This document shows positions 1 to 9,940 of a stretch of DNA of 64,000 bases, one piece after another. A program made the translations under genes and the position numbers. This DNA is from Myxococcaceae bacterium (GTDB lineage: Bacteria > Myxococcota > Myxococcia > Myxococcales > Myxococcaceae): the NCBI GenBank assembly GCA_016926755.1, contig JAFGNZ010000128.1, forward strand, positions 1 to 64,000, read 5' to 3'. Each line of letters begins with the position of its first letter. Positions within the stretch are counted from its first letter, which is position 1. The notes under the pieces were generated by a model, which saw nothing but the letters and a program-made list of their open reading frames with translations, made no database searches and was not told the origin of the DNA.

Positions 1-1487
<1,487 letters not shown>

Positions 1488-1636
1488 GGGGCAGGGAGGC
1501 TGTAGAAGGCTGTGGGCGGGCGCGCCCGGAAGGGGCATGCGCCCGGCGTGCGAGCGTTCGTAACCCCCGGATCTTCTTACGTCAACTGGGGAAACGGGGG
1601 GGTGTTGGCAGGATCGTCAGGCAGGAGGGAGAGAGG

Positions 1637-2386
1637 CTAGGCGACGCTCTTGGGACGCAGGGGTGCGGCGAGCCGCTCGGCCTCCGCGCCGGTGGGGCCC
1701 TCGGGGTCCTTCTCCCTGGCTTTCTCGAAGGCGGCGAGCGCCCCGTCACGGTCTCCCTTGAGCTTGAGGGCCACGCCCACGTTGAGGTGGGCGGCGGCGT
1801 TGTCCCGGTCCATGGCCAGGGCCTCGCGGAAGAGCACGAGCGCCTGGTCCACGTCGCCAGAGAGGAGCGCCTCCTTGCCCGCATGGACGCGCTTGTCCGC
1901 GTCGTTGACGAGCTCCACCTGGAGCACGCTGCTCCCCACCACGTTGGCGATGAGGGCGCGGAGGATGCCGCCCCAGTAGAAGGTGACGCCCTGGGCGGCG
2001 GCCACGGCGGCGAGCGGGAGATCCGGCAGGAGCTGCTTGCCGCGGAACTTGAAGCGGACCTTGGTGTAGCGGCCCTTGTTGGCCCAGTGGACGAGCTCGC
2101 CCTGGAGCTTCTTGAGGCCCTCTTCGATGCGCTTGGGGTCGATCTCGAAGGGCAGCGTGCGGCCCCCGGGCTCGCCGGCGGGCAGTGCCTTCTGGGTGGG
2201 CGGGGCCTCGATGGGCTCGACCTCCAGGACGGTGGACTCGGAGGCGGGGGCCGCACGGGCCGGCGCGGGCCTGCTGGGAGCCGCGCGGCGCTTCGCCTTT
2301 GCCGGAGGCCCGGGCCGCTTCGGGGCAGCGGGACGGGTGGCCTTCTTCTTCGCTGGGGCTTTGCCGCGGGGTGCTGTCTTCGCCAT
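1637..2386 (-). CDS. TPR protein with a basic, histone-H1-like N-terminal tail
   Basis: Unrecognised protein of 249 residues. Residues 1-48 are almost entirely Lys, Arg, Pro and Ala, like histone H1 or HU-type tails that bind nucleic acid. Residues 75-160 form a mixed alpha/beta region with FRGKQLLPDLPLAA, and residues 165-230 contain about two TPR helix pairs (GKEALLSGDVDQALVLFREA, then LNVGVALKLKGDRDGALAAF). There is no signal peptide or membrane segment, so it is probably cytoplasmic. It lies upstream of gyrA on the same strand with a 149-base gap. The codon usage is that of the surrounding genes. The function is unknown; binding DNA through the tail and a partner through the TPRs is inference. 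Confidence 0.8.
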   Translation of the reverse strand: MAKTAPRGKAPAKKKATRPAAPKRPGPPAKAKRRAAPSRPAPARAAPASESTVLEVEPIEAPPTQKALPAGEPGGRTLPFEIDPKRIEEGLKKLQGELVHWANKGRYTKVRFKFRGKQLLPDLPLAAVAAAQGVTFYWGGILRALIANVVGSSVLQVELVNDADKRVHAGKEALLSGDVDQALVLFREALAMDRDNAAAHLNVGVALKLKGDRDGALAAFEKAREKDPEGPTGAEAERLAAPLRPKSVA

Positions 2387-2454
2387 GGGTCTACTCTAAT
2401 CTAAGCCAGCCACGTCTACGACGCACCCGGCGAACCATTGCGGCCCCGGAGAGC

Positions 2455-3414
2455 TCAGGGCCACATGCCTTCCTGGATGGCCTGGTACATCAGCCCGGCG
2501 AGCACCTCCTGGCTCCGCTCCGGGCCCACCAGTGGCAGCGAGAGGTGCAACCGGAGGAACCTGTCGTCGAACACCGCCTGCGGCGCGCGCTTGCGCAGCT
2601 CCTCCGTGAGGATCTGGAGCGTGGCGAACTTCGTGGCGGCCCGGAGCGCTCCGAGCCCCACCATGCTCGTCCCCTCCGTGATGGCTGCCGTCATTCCGCC
2701 GCCGTACACCCACAGGAAGAGCTCCACGTGGTCTTCCTTGAGCTTCACCTCCTCTTTCACCCGCCTGCGACGAACCGGGTCGTAGTACTCCTCCTGCTGT
2801 GTCTCGACCGTGGTCGTCTTCCGCCGGCCTCGCACCAGCAGCCGGAGCTCCGCGTAGCGCGCCTGCTGGCGCTCTCCTTTCGCGCTCTCCACGGTCAAGG
2901 TCCGCTCGTCGAGGGTGAACCGCCGGACCTGCATCAGCCCCCGCCCCATCTGCGGCACCTCTCCGAGCACCGCCGAGAAGCCCTCGGCGATCAGCAGGTC
3001 GCGCAGCATCTCCGCCTCGAGCGCCGGGAGCCGCGCGAGGATGGAGGGTCGGGGCAGCGCCAGCCGCATCCGCACATCCGCGGGTGACAACCGCAGCAGC
3101 CGAGACAGCGCTGGCAGGGCCTCCTCCACGGAGAGCGGAGGCCGGGCGAGCGCCACGATCACCTGGGCCACCGCGTCAGGGAGCGGCGCCTGGGCGGGCT
3201 CGATCGGGCCCGATGGCATCCATCTGCGTCCCGCCGCCTGATCGAGGCGGGCGCGCAGCCGGGTGGCCTCCTTCCTCGTCTGCTCCAGGGCCTTCTCCAA
3301 CGCCGCCTGCTCGCGGACATGCTGCGCCCGCTGCTTGTCGAGCTGCGCTCGCGTCTGGCGCAGCTCCTCCTGGACCTCCCTCAGCTTGTCAGCCAGCGCG
3401 CGCGCCTCGCTCAT
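2455..3414 (-). CDS. Coiled-coil protein, downstream member of a paralogous pair
   Basis: About 319 residues. Residues 1-60 are a charged coiled coil rich in Gln, Arg, Glu and Lys. A conserved segment around 85-150 (ALPALSRLLRLSPADVRMRL, then ILARLPALEAEMLRDLLIAEGF) is followed by a beta-rich domain that ends in GLMYQAIQEGMWP. The start chosen is the ATG at 3414, which overlaps the stop of the upstream gene as ATGA; the opening MSEARALADKL then matches the paralogue's MSETRALRDKL. An in-frame GTG at 3420 is possible. The middle segment loosely resembles ribosomal L7/L12 C-terminal-like repeats, where a helical pair ends in a Gly-Phe turn. No function can be assigned. Confidence 0.82.
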   Translation of the reverse strand: MSEARALADKLREVQEELRQTRAQLDKQRAQHVREQAALEKALEQTRKEATRLRARLDQAAGRRWMPSGPIEPAQAPLPDAVAQVIVALARPPLSVEEALPALSRLLRLSPADVRMRLALPRPSILARLPALEAEMLRDLLIAEGFSAVLGEVPQMGRGLMQVRRFTLDERTLTVESAKGERQQARYAELRLLVRGRRKTTTVETQQEEYYDPVRRRRVKEEVKLKEDHVELFLWVYGGGMTAAITEGTSMVGLGALRAATKFATLQILTEELRKRAPQAVFDDRFLRLHLSLPLVGPERSQEVLAGLMYQAIQEGMWP

Positions 3415-4391
3415 GGCCACAGGCCCTCCTGGACCGCCTGGTCCAGCAGATCGGCGAACAGCTCATGGCTCCGCTCCTCCTCCACCAGCGGCAGGCTGAA
3501 GCGAGGGGCCTTCATGAACCGCTCGTCGATCACCACCTGCGGCGCGCGCCCGCGCAGCTCCTCCATCAGCCGTTGGAGGCTGTCGAAGCTGGAGAGCCCG
3601 CGCTGCGCCCCGAGGCCCGCGAAGCCCGTCTCCCGCGAGAAGGCCACTCGAACGCCCTCGCCGTAGGCCCACAAGAACTGCCCGTACTGTTCCTGCTTCG
3701 CCTCGACACCCATCATGACGAAGCCCGCGAGCTCCGCCTCGGCGCCCCGCTCCGCCCGAGCCTCCGTCGCGGCCTGGATTCGCCGGCCCCGTACCAGCAG
3801 GCGGAGTTCCGGGTAGAGCACCTGCTGGCGCTCGCCCCGGGTGCCGTCCAGCACCATCCCCCGCTCCTCGAGCGTGAACCGACGCACCGTCATCATCCCG
3901 CCACCCATGCGGGGAGGGACCTCCCTGCTCACCGTCACGAAGCCCTCGGCGCGCAGCGCCTCCTGAAGCGCCTCCACCTCGGAGAGCGCCACCCGCGCCA
4001 GGACGATGGGAGGCATCGCCGCGAGCCGGAGCCGCAGATCGACGGCCGACAGCCGCAGCACCCGCGAGAGCGCGGGGATGGCCCCCTCCATGGAGGCGGG
4101 CTGCCGCACGAGCGCGACCAGCGCGGTGCTCGTCGCCAGGGAGCGCTCCGGCAGGAGGGCCTCCAGGGATGCGGGGAGCGCTTCCAGCGGCAGCTCGTGC
4201 CCGAGGGTCTCCAGTTCCTGGAGGCGAACACCCAGCCTGGCCACCTCGCGCCGCGCTGCCTCCAGCTCCTCGCGCAAGGCCTCTTGCTCCCGCGCATGGT
4301 GTGCCCGCAGCTTCTCCAGGTGCGCCTTCGTCCGGCGCAGCTCCGCCTGGGTCTCCTCCAGCTTGTCGCGTAGAGCGCGGGTCTCGCTCAT
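3411..4391 (-). CDS. Coiled-coil protein, upstream member of a paralogous pair
   Basis: 326 residues from the ATG at 4391. It shares its whole architecture with the following gene: coiled coil at residues 1-60, the segment ALSRVLRLSAVDLRLRLAAM with the Gly-Phe turn near 140, then MMTVRRFTLEER and RGERQQVLYPELRLLVRGRR, ending DQAVQEGLWP. The corresponding parts of the partner read LMQVRRFTLDER and KGERQQARYAELRLLVRGRR, so this is a tandem duplication that has diverged. The 4-base stop/start overlap implies one transcript and coupled translation, possibly of a heteromeric complex. A longer frame extends upstream to 4712, but it would cross the neighbouring thioesterase gene and is rejected. Function unknown. 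Confidence 0.82.
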   Translation of the reverse strand: MSETRALRDKLEETQAELRRTKAHLEKLRAHHAREQEALREELEAARREVARLGVRLQELETLGHELPLEALPASLEALLPERSLATSTALVALVRQPASMEGAIPALSRVLRLSAVDLRLRLAAMPPIVLARVALSEVEALQEALRAEGFVTVSREVPPRMGGGMMTVRRFTLEERGMVLDGTRGERQQVLYPELRLLVRGRRIQAATEARAERGAEAELAGFVMMGVEAKQEQYGQFLWAYGEGVRVAFSRETGFAGLGAQRGLSSFDSLQRLMEELRGRAPQVVIDERFMKAPRFSLPLVEEERSHELFADLLDQAVQEGLWP

Positions 4392-4453
4392 CCCGCGCGT
4401 AGCGTATCGCGCCACGAGGCCCCGTGGCGCCCCCTGCTCCAGGCAGCGGCGGG

Positions 4454-5257
4454 TCAGCCGAGCACGGCGATGCACTGCCGGCACTGGGCCAGCAGCTCCC
4501 CCTCCTCGGTCCACAGCTCCTGGAGATCCTCGGCGAAGCCCTCGCCTGCCCACCGAGAGCACCCCGTGCGCAGGTAGTGTGCGCCGGGCTTGTCTCCCGG
4601 GCGTGGCAGCGCGTGGAAGAAGTGCACCGTGAAGTCCACGCTCGCCACGTTGCGAAACGCCTCCATCGCCGACAGGACCGAGGGCGGGTAGGCGTCCAGC
4701 AGCCCCACGCACAGCGCCGCGTCCAGCGCCAGCGGCGCTCCCCTCGGGCGGATCCAGCCTCCCACGCGCGGCTCTCCGCCCGAGTACGGCGCCGAGCCTA
4801 CGCAGAAGCGGTACTCGAAGAACTGGCAGAAGGTGGGCATGGGCGTCTCCTCGGGCACCATCCCCACCTCATGGGGAGGAGGGACCTCGGGGCGCTTCAA
4901 ATCGAAGTACGAGGCCCCGCCCGCGCGAGGAGTTCCGAAGGTGGCGCTGGCCACGGACACCACACCCGCCGCGTTCTCCACCCGCGCGGTGGCGTGGGTG
5001 ATGAGCTTCCCGGCCCGCTCGATGCGCACCCGCAAGTCCGCCTCGCCCTCGATCGCGGGCGCGCAGAAGTGCACGGTGAACGAGCGCACCGGGCGCCCGG
5101 GATCCGCCATCAGGTGCTCCATGGCGCGCAGGATCTGCCCCGACACCACGCCACCAAAGGCCCCGCGGCCCTGGTACCAGGGCGCGTCGAAGCGAGTGCG
5201 GTAGTGCCCCTGTCCCAGGGGCGTGATGTGGGTGGCGTCAAGGAAGGGCGCGGTCAT
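4454..5257 (-). CDS. Acyl-CoA thioesterase family protein (double hotdog fold)
   Basis: 267 residues, the size of TesB/PaaI-like double-hotdog thioesterases, which hydrolyse acyl-CoA esters. The N-terminal hotdog carries WYQGRGAFGGVVSGQILRAM and PVRSFTVHFCAPAIEGEADLRV (around residues 25-85), typical of this family. The C-terminal hotdog carries GGWIRPRGAPLALDAALCVGL and VASVDFTVHFFHALPRPGD. The family's catalytic Asp and Gln are hard to place without an alignment. The start is put at the ATG at 5257 because a longer frame (to 5350) would run into the 3' end of the upstream immunity gene. The substrate is unknown. It sits just downstream of the SitA6/SitI6 pair on the same strand, but it is probably an older, unrelated resident. 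Confidence 0.85.
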   Translation of the reverse strand: MTAPFLDATHITPLGQGHYRTRFDAPWYQGRGAFGGVVSGQILRAMEHLMADPGRPVRSFTVHFCAPAIEGEADLRVRIERAGKLITHATARVENAAGVVSVASATFGTPRAGGASYFDLKRPEVPPPHEVGMVPEETPMPTFCQFFEYRFCVGSAPYSGGEPRVGGWIRPRGAPLALDAALCVGLLDAYPPSVLSAMEAFRNVASVDFTVHFFHALPRPGDKPGAHYLRTGCSRWAGEGFAEDLQELWTEEGELLAQCRQCIAVLG

Positions 5258-5315
5258 GGTGCGAGGGGTACCACGATACCGGCCTGGAGGCAGGAGCGCG
5301 TTTGACCCAGGAGCC

Positions 5316-6038
5316 TCAGCGACGCGGGAGCTCGCGGAAGGCAATGTCATGCTCGTAGCCCAGCCGCTGCACCGCTTCCACGAAGCGCTCTGTGCAGATG
5401 ATCACCGTCAGGAAGTCCTCCAGCCGGAACAGGTCCAGGTCGCGGGGCAGTGAGTTCTCTTCCAGGATGAGGTCCGAAGGGAGCTTCCAGCCTTTGCGCT
5501 CACACTTCGTGCACGGCGCCGGACGGTCTATCGGCAGGCAATTCGGATGAACGCTGCCACGCGGCAGCAACTCCATCTCCAGCAACTCCGGCGGATTCTT
5601 CTTGCGGAAGCGCAGCTCCGTGCGGCACCCCTTCAGCCCATGCAGTCCCTCGGCTTGCAGGCGCTCCAGCGGCTCGCGCCTCATCAGCAAATTCCACGAA
5701 TGGGCCAGTACCAGTGGGCCAAACTCTCCCTGGGCTGAGCCCTTCATGGGACCGAAACCGGTCCCCGGCCAAAGGTGGACTCTGGGAGGCACCAAGGGAC
5801 GCACCTGTTCGCGCAGCCTCTCGAACTCGGTGTAGTCATCCTCCAGCCGAGCCGAGTACTTCTTCTGCTCTTGGGGCGGCAGGTGGGAGAGATCCACCGA
5901 GGGGTAGGCACCCGCGGCCATGGACCAGATCGCATGACACACCGGGCATTGCACACCGGGCAAGCCCCACTTGCGCTCGTCCGTGTGCCAGGGGGAGTAA
6001 CGCGGGTTCGGGACCTGCTTCAACATGTAGAATCTCAT
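5316..6038 (-). CDS. SitI6-type double-CXXC immunity protein
   Basis: 240 residues matching the Myxococcus paralogous family defined by two CXXC pairs; such proteins are described as SitI6-type immunity proteins that neutralise the lipoprotein toxin encoded next door. The motifs are CPVC at residues 31-34 and CTKC at 176-179, presumably forming one zinc site between N- and C-terminal halves. The N-terminus (MRFYMLKQVPNPRYSPWHTD) has the usual family opening. There is no signal peptide, so it should act in the cytoplasm of the recipient. It starts 9 bases after the stop of the toxin gene, which is the expected toxin-then-immunity order. Base composition is somewhat lower in GC than the flanks, fitting exchange between strains. 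Confidence 0.85.
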   Translation of the reverse strand: MRFYMLKQVPNPRYSPWHTDERKWGLPGVQCPVCHAIWSMAAGAYPSVDLSHLPPQEQKKYSARLEDDYTEFERLREQVRPLVPPRVHLWPGTGFGPMKGSAQGEFGPLVLAHSWNLLMRREPLERLQAEGLHGLKGCRTELRFRKKNPPELLEMELLPRGSVHPNCLPIDRPAPCTKCERKGWKLPSDLILEENSLPRDLDLFRLEDFLTVIICTERFVEAVQRLGYEHDIAFRELPRR

Positions 6039-6047
6039 GGAAGCTTC

Positions 6048-6764
6048 TCAATAACCCGAAGGCATCGGCCGAATAGGCTGACGCCAATATGGCACCACGG
6101 GTCCGAGCAGCTCGAACTCGTAGATGAGCTGGCCTGCATATCTGAAGATCTCATCCTTCGTCGCGCCAGGATTCTCGAAGATGAACTTGTCCCAGGCCGC
6201 ATTCCACGGGCCCCCTTTTGCTCCCCGGTGAATGCTCCGGTGCTTCTCCACCTCTAGCGGCATCGTGTACTCGTCGATGTTGATCTTCCTATTCGCAAAC
6301 CACTCCCTGAATGCCCTCGAGAAGATGTGGTGCTTCTCGTGCGGCTTTCTCCTCCGCGCCTCCTCGTCCGCCAGTTGTTGCTGCTGGCTCGGCAGCGGCG
6401 CTGGCCTCGGTCCCCACGGGATAATGAAGACAGGCCGCGACTTCCCTGGGAGTGGCTGCGCGCTGCCCCAGTACCTCTGTGCGCCCGGACTGCCCGGTAG
6501 CGTCCCCGTCGCCCCCCGAGCGAGCACGATCTGCCCCGCCGCCAGGTGACGGGCTACCTCCGCGCAGCGGTACAGCCCACACTGCTCGGCGCCACACAGC
6601 GCCAACAGGCTGTCTGCGTGCGCACACGCCTCTTCAAAGGAGAAGGCAACCTGCGCGACCGTTCCGCAGCCCGCGCTCTCACTCCCAGAGGGTTGCGGGG
6701 TCGCGCAGGCCGCCAGGGCACCGCACACCAGCAGCCGCGCCCACCGCCAGTAGAGATTGTTCAT
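6048..6764 (-). CDS. SitA6-type polymorphic toxin lipoprotein
   Basis: 238 residues. A lipoprotein signal ends in the lipobox LAAC (Cys20). The mature N-terminal half is Cys-rich (CGTVAQVAFSFEEACAHA, CGAEQCGLYRC), as in the Myxococcus paralogous lipoprotein family that includes the Sit toxins. Sit toxins are outer-membrane lipoproteins passed to siblings by TraA/TraB-dependent outer-membrane exchange, where they poison recipients lacking the matching immunity protein. The C-terminal domain (about residues 140-225) has HH at 145-146 followed by a second pair of histidines at 175 and 179, a layout like HNH/AHH nucleases. Nuclease activity is inference. The cognate double-CXXC gene follows immediately. 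TraA/TraB are not in this window. Confidence 0.82.
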   Translation of the reverse strand: MNNLYWRWARLLVCGALAACATPQPSGSESAGCGTVAQVAFSFEEACAHADSLLALCGAEQCGLYRCAEVARHLAAGQIVLARGATGTLPGSPGAQRYWGSAQPLPGKSRPVFIIPWGPRPAPLPSQQQQLADEEARRRKPHEKHHIFSRAFREWFANRKINIDEYTMPLEVEKHRSIHRGAKGGPWNAAWDKFIFENPGATKDEIFRYAGQLIYEFELLGPVVPYWRQPIRPMPSGY

Positions 6765-6849
6765 GGTGCCGCGAACCTAGCAAAGGCAAGCCGCGGCCAG
6801 CGCGCACCCGCAGCCCTCGGCAGGTGCGGCGCGGTGATGGCTCCCTGGC

Positions 6850-8034
6850 TCAGCCCAGGTGCTGCAGCAGCTTCTGCGCCTGCTCGCGCAGGCCGGGGTC
6901 CAACGTCGGCCCAGCGCCCAGCAGCTCCTGCACCAGCTCCTTCGCCCGCGCCGTGTCACCCAGCTTCACGCACGCCAGCGCCAGGTTGATCCGCGGCTCG
7001 GGGCGCTCCGGATCCCTCCGGTGCGCCTCCTCCAGCGCCTCCCGCGCCAGCTTCACCGCGTCCGGCACGTCCGGGATGCGCAGCAGCAGGTTGCCCAGGT
7101 TGTTGGCCGGGCCCCACGCCGAGGGATCCAGCTCCATGGCATCCCGCCACGCGGCGATGGCCCCTTCCAGGTTCGGCGGATCCATCGCCTCGAAGATCAT
7201 CGCCTCCACCGTGCGGCTCTGCACCGTGGCCTGCCCCTGCGAGGCCAGCGCGTGGCACAGCGCCAGCGCCTCCACCGCCTTGCCCTGCGCCATCCGGAAG
7301 CGCGCCAGGTTGGCGATCGCGCTCGGGTGGTTCGGCTGCGCCTTCGCCAGCTTCTCGGCCACCTGCACCGCGCCCGCGATGTCGTTCTTCCCCGCCAGCA
7401 CGTTGCTCAGCTGCTGCAGCATGGAGGGCTCGTCCGGGAACACCTTCAGGCCCTGGCGCAGGATGTCCTCCGCCGCGTCCAGCTCCCCGCCCGCCTGCAG
7501 CGCCACCGCGAACACCAGGTACGTGGGCACGTGCCCCGGGTTGAGCCGCAGCGACTTCTCCAGGTGATCGAAGGCCTCCTTCAGCTCGCTCAGCGCGAAC
7601 AGCACCCGCGCCAGCTGGAAGTGGTAGATGCCCATCTCCGGCTCGAGCTCCACCGCCTTCGCCAGCGCCTTGCGCGCCAGCTCGTTGTGCCCGGCCTCGG
7701 CCAGCATGAAGCCCACCCCGTACAGGGCCTCCGCCCGGGCCGGATCCTCCGACAGCTTCAGGTAGATCGCCCCCGCGGCTTCGATCTCGCCGCGCTGCAT
7801 GTGGAGCGCCGCGCGCACCAGCTGGGCATCCGCCTCGTCCGTCGGCGTGCCTCCCGCGGCCCTCTGCAAGAGCGCCTCCGCCCGGGCCTCGTCGCCCTCG
7901 AAGGCCGCCAGCTTCGCCAGGGCGAGCATGGCCCGGCGGTCCGCAGGGTCTTTCTGGAGTGCCGCCTCGGCCTCCGCACGCGCCTGCTGCAGATCACCCG
8001 ACTTCAGGAGTGCCTCAAAACGTGGAGTGCTCAT
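6850..8034 (-). CDS. Multi-TPR protein
   Basis: 394 residues built almost wholly of tetratricopeptide repeats. Clear units include LYGVGFMLAEAGHNELARKA, YHFQLARVLFALSELKEAFD and VFAVALQAGGELDAAEDILR, with further pairs near residues 10-50, 215-245 and 300-350. There is no signal peptide, membrane segment or added catalytic domain, so it is a cytoplasmic scaffold of unknown partner. The ATG at 8034 is preceded by low-scoring ribosome-binding sequence. It is 200 bases from the upstream gene on the same strand and 86 bases from the toxin gene downstream, and so is probably its own transcription unit. Confidence 0.85.
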   Translation of the reverse strand: MSTPRFEALLKSGDLQQARAEAEAALQKDPADRRAMLALAKLAAFEGDEARAEALLQRAAGGTPTDEADAQLVRAALHMQRGEIEAAGAIYLKLSEDPARAEALYGVGFMLAEAGHNELARKALAKAVELEPEMGIYHFQLARVLFALSELKEAFDHLEKSLRLNPGHVPTYLVFAVALQAGGELDAAEDILRQGLKVFPDEPSMLQQLSNVLAGKNDIAGAVQVAEKLAKAQPNHPSAIANLARFRMAQGKAVEALALCHALASQGQATVQSRTVEAMIFEAMDPPNLEGAIAAWRDAMELDPSAWGPANNLGNLLLRIPDVPDAVKLAREALEEAHRRDPERPEPRINLALACVKLGDTARAKELVQELLGAGPTLDPGLREQAQKLLQHLG

Positions 8035-8234
8035 TCATCCCAAATAGCAGAGAGTCCACTGATCAAGGAAGTGGACCCCTTCATTCAGGCCAGCCCTGGG
8101 GGCAAACCCCTTCCGCCCCCGCATAGCCAAAAGGGGCGGGTGACGCTGGCCGCGCCACTCCGCCCCTCCTGCTCCACCGGTGGGGGGCCGATCAGCTCAT
8201 CGCCGGACCGGACCCCACCCAGAGGACTTGCTCA

Positions 8235-9281
8235 TCACCAGCCGCTGAAGATCTTCTTCACGCCGTCGCCAATCGCCTTGCCGACGCTCTTCACGCCATC
8301 GGCGATCGCGTTGCCCACGTTCTTCACGCCCTCGGCGATCTTCGAGCCGGTGTTCTTGAAGAAGTCACCGACGCCCTTCACCACGTCCTTGGCGATCTGG
8401 ACGGGCTTGTTGAGGATGTTCTTGATGCCCTCGCCGATCTTCTTGAAGTTGATGTCGACGTTGAAGCCCAGCTTGAAGCCGATGCCGAGCGCCGCGCCCA
8501 GCTCGAAGCGCGCCTTGAAGCGGCCGTTCTCCAGCTTGGCGCTCGCCTTGGCCGAGACACCCAGGCCAGCCCAGGCCTCCGCGCTGCCGCCCACGCCGCC
8601 GTAGTCGCCGAAGCTCACCTTGCCGGAGGCACCCGCCCGGGCGCCGATGAAGGCGTCACCGCCGGCCTCGATGCCGTAGATGCCCTTGGAGGGATCGATC
8701 GTGAGGTCACCGGCCAGGTTCGCCTTGGCACCGACCCACGCGTGGGCCTGGCCCTCGGCGTACGCCGGCCCAAGCTTCGCCTTGAAGTCGGCCGCGGCGT
8801 CCAGCAGCGTCGCCTGCCCGTGCAGCTCGCCGTGCGCGTTGAGCTTGCCGTCCGCGAAGGTCACCGAGCCGCTGCCGCTCGCGGAGGCCTCGAGCAGGCT
8901 CAGCTTGTAGTTGCCGCCGATGTTCTCGTTGCCGTAGGTGCCCTGCTTGTTGAAGACCGAGACGCCCTTCTCGAAGCTCCCCTTCGCCAGCTCGTACCGG
9001 GGCAGCTTGCCGAGCAGGCCCGAGATCATCCCGCCCAGGCCGGAGGTGCCCAGCTTCGGGGTGTGCATCGGGCGGTCCACATCCCACGTCTTGCCGAAGG
9101 TGCGCGTGGAGTTCCCGGAGCGCTCGAACGAGTTCTGCAGCCGATCCGGGAGCCCGAACGGGAGCTTCTCCGGGGTAGCGGCAGGGTTCTTCTCAGGAGC
9201 CGCCGTGGTCGCCGGCTTGTCCTGCGTCAGGGAGCGATTGATGAGGCCAGACCCAGAGTTGTTCGTAGAGCGGACGGACAT
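8235..9281 (-). CDS. Unrecognised Gly/Ala-rich protein ending in synuclein-like 11-residue repeats
   Basis: 348 residues in three parts. Residues 1-75 are a disordered Ser/Asn/Pro-rich lead with no signal peptide. Residues 110-280 show a regular small-residue beta pattern (AHGELHGQATLL, AWVGAKANLAGDL, DAFIGARAGASGKVSFG, EAWAGLGVSAKASAKL). Residues 285-348 are an amphipathic helix with three exact 11-residue units: IAEGVKNVGNA (315-325), IADGVKSVGKA (326-336), and IGDGVKKIFSG (337-347). The period and the GVK core are like the lipid-binding repeats of synucleins and apolipoproteins. The start at 9281 has an ACGAGG ribosome site about nine bases upstream. I do not know the family. A membrane-binding, structural or pore-forming role is possible. 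Confidence 0.8.
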   Translation of the reverse strand: MSVRSTNNSGSGLINRSLTQDKPATTAAPEKNPAATPEKLPFGLPDRLQNSFERSGNSTRTFGKTWDVDRPMHTPKLGTSGLGGMISGLLGKLPRYELAKGSFEKGVSVFNKQGTYGNENIGGNYKLSLLEASASGSGSVTFADGKLNAHGELHGQATLLDAAADFKAKLGPAYAEGQAHAWVGAKANLAGDLTIDPSKGIYGIEAGGDAFIGARAGASGKVSFGDYGGVGGSAEAWAGLGVSAKASAKLENGRFKARFELGAALGIGFKLGFNVDINFKKIGEGIKNILNKPVQIAKDVVKGVGDFFKNTGSKIAEGVKNVGNAIADGVKSVGKAIGDGVKKIFSGW

Positions 9282-9406
9282 GACTTCAAACCTCGTAAGG
9301 AAGTGAGACGTTGCTTGATTATCGCACGGCCAGGTCGCCGGTTGCGTCTGATCCAGGATCTTTCCGTCACATTGCAGCCGCTCGGGTTCTCCCGCGCGGA
9401 GGCGAG

Positions 9407-9907
9407 CTACATGCGGGCCGCGAACCAGCGGGCGATGAGCTCCATGGAGAAGGCGACGATCAGGAGGATCCCCCCCACCGCGATGCGAGTAAAATCCACG
9501 GGATGGACACCGGGCTCCAGCACGGACTCGGTCGGATCACGTGGGTTGTAGGCGACCCGGACGCTCTGCCCGGGCAGGTAGCGCGCCAGGGTGGCCTGGG
9601 CCCGGGACTCGCTGCTGCTCTCTGTAGGCCCCAGGCGCACAACCGTCGAGCCGATGTGAACCCGGCCGACTGAATATTCGTAGTGAATCCGGGCCTCGTA
9701 GTGGATGCGGGTGCCGCCACCGGCCTCGGCGGGCACCGTCCGCTGGTGCTGGAGCTCCTCGGTGGAGACGACGGTCCCCGAGGCAGTGGGCCAGGCCTTG
9801 GAGCGGGCCGCGCGCCACACGTCCCGCAGCCCCGCACCGAGAAACACGAGGCCGGTGACAGCGAGCACCGCGCAGATGATGTGGAGGAGGATCCAGAGGA
9901 GCTGCAC
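9407..9907 (-). CDS. DUF3592-type membrane protein
   Basis: 166 residues with a transmembrane helix at about 5-28 (LLWILLHIICAVLAVTGLVF) and another at 140-162 (IAVGGILLIVAFSMELIARW). The intervening extracytoplasmic domain is beta-rich, with WPTASGTVVSTEE, IHYEYSVGRVHIGS and YLPGQSVRVAYNPRDP; this WP..G.V...Y.......V.V.Y.P.DP order is the signature of DUF3592 proteins. The family is widespread and has no established function. It begins 33 bases after the histidine-kinase gene that lies upstream on the same strand, so the two could be cotranscribed and the membrane protein could feed the soluble kinase, but nothing in the sequence proves a link. Confidence 0.85.
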   Translation of the reverse strand: MQLLWILLHIICAVLAVTGLVFLGAGLRDVWRAARSKAWPTASGTVVSTEELQHQRTVPAEAGGGTRIHYEARIHYEYSVGRVHIGSTVVRLGPTESSSESRAQATLARYLPGQSVRVAYNPRDPTESVLEPGVHPVDFTRIAVGGILLIVAFSMELIARWFAARM

Positions 9908-9940
9908 CCACCCAGCCTAGCAGACAGCTCCCCCGCCAGG

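Noticed and set aside
8113-8139. CCGCCCC/GGGGCGG inverted repeat between two genes as a terminator
   Set aside because: The loop is 13 bases, there is no T run on the transcribed strand, and such pairs are expected by chance at this GC content.
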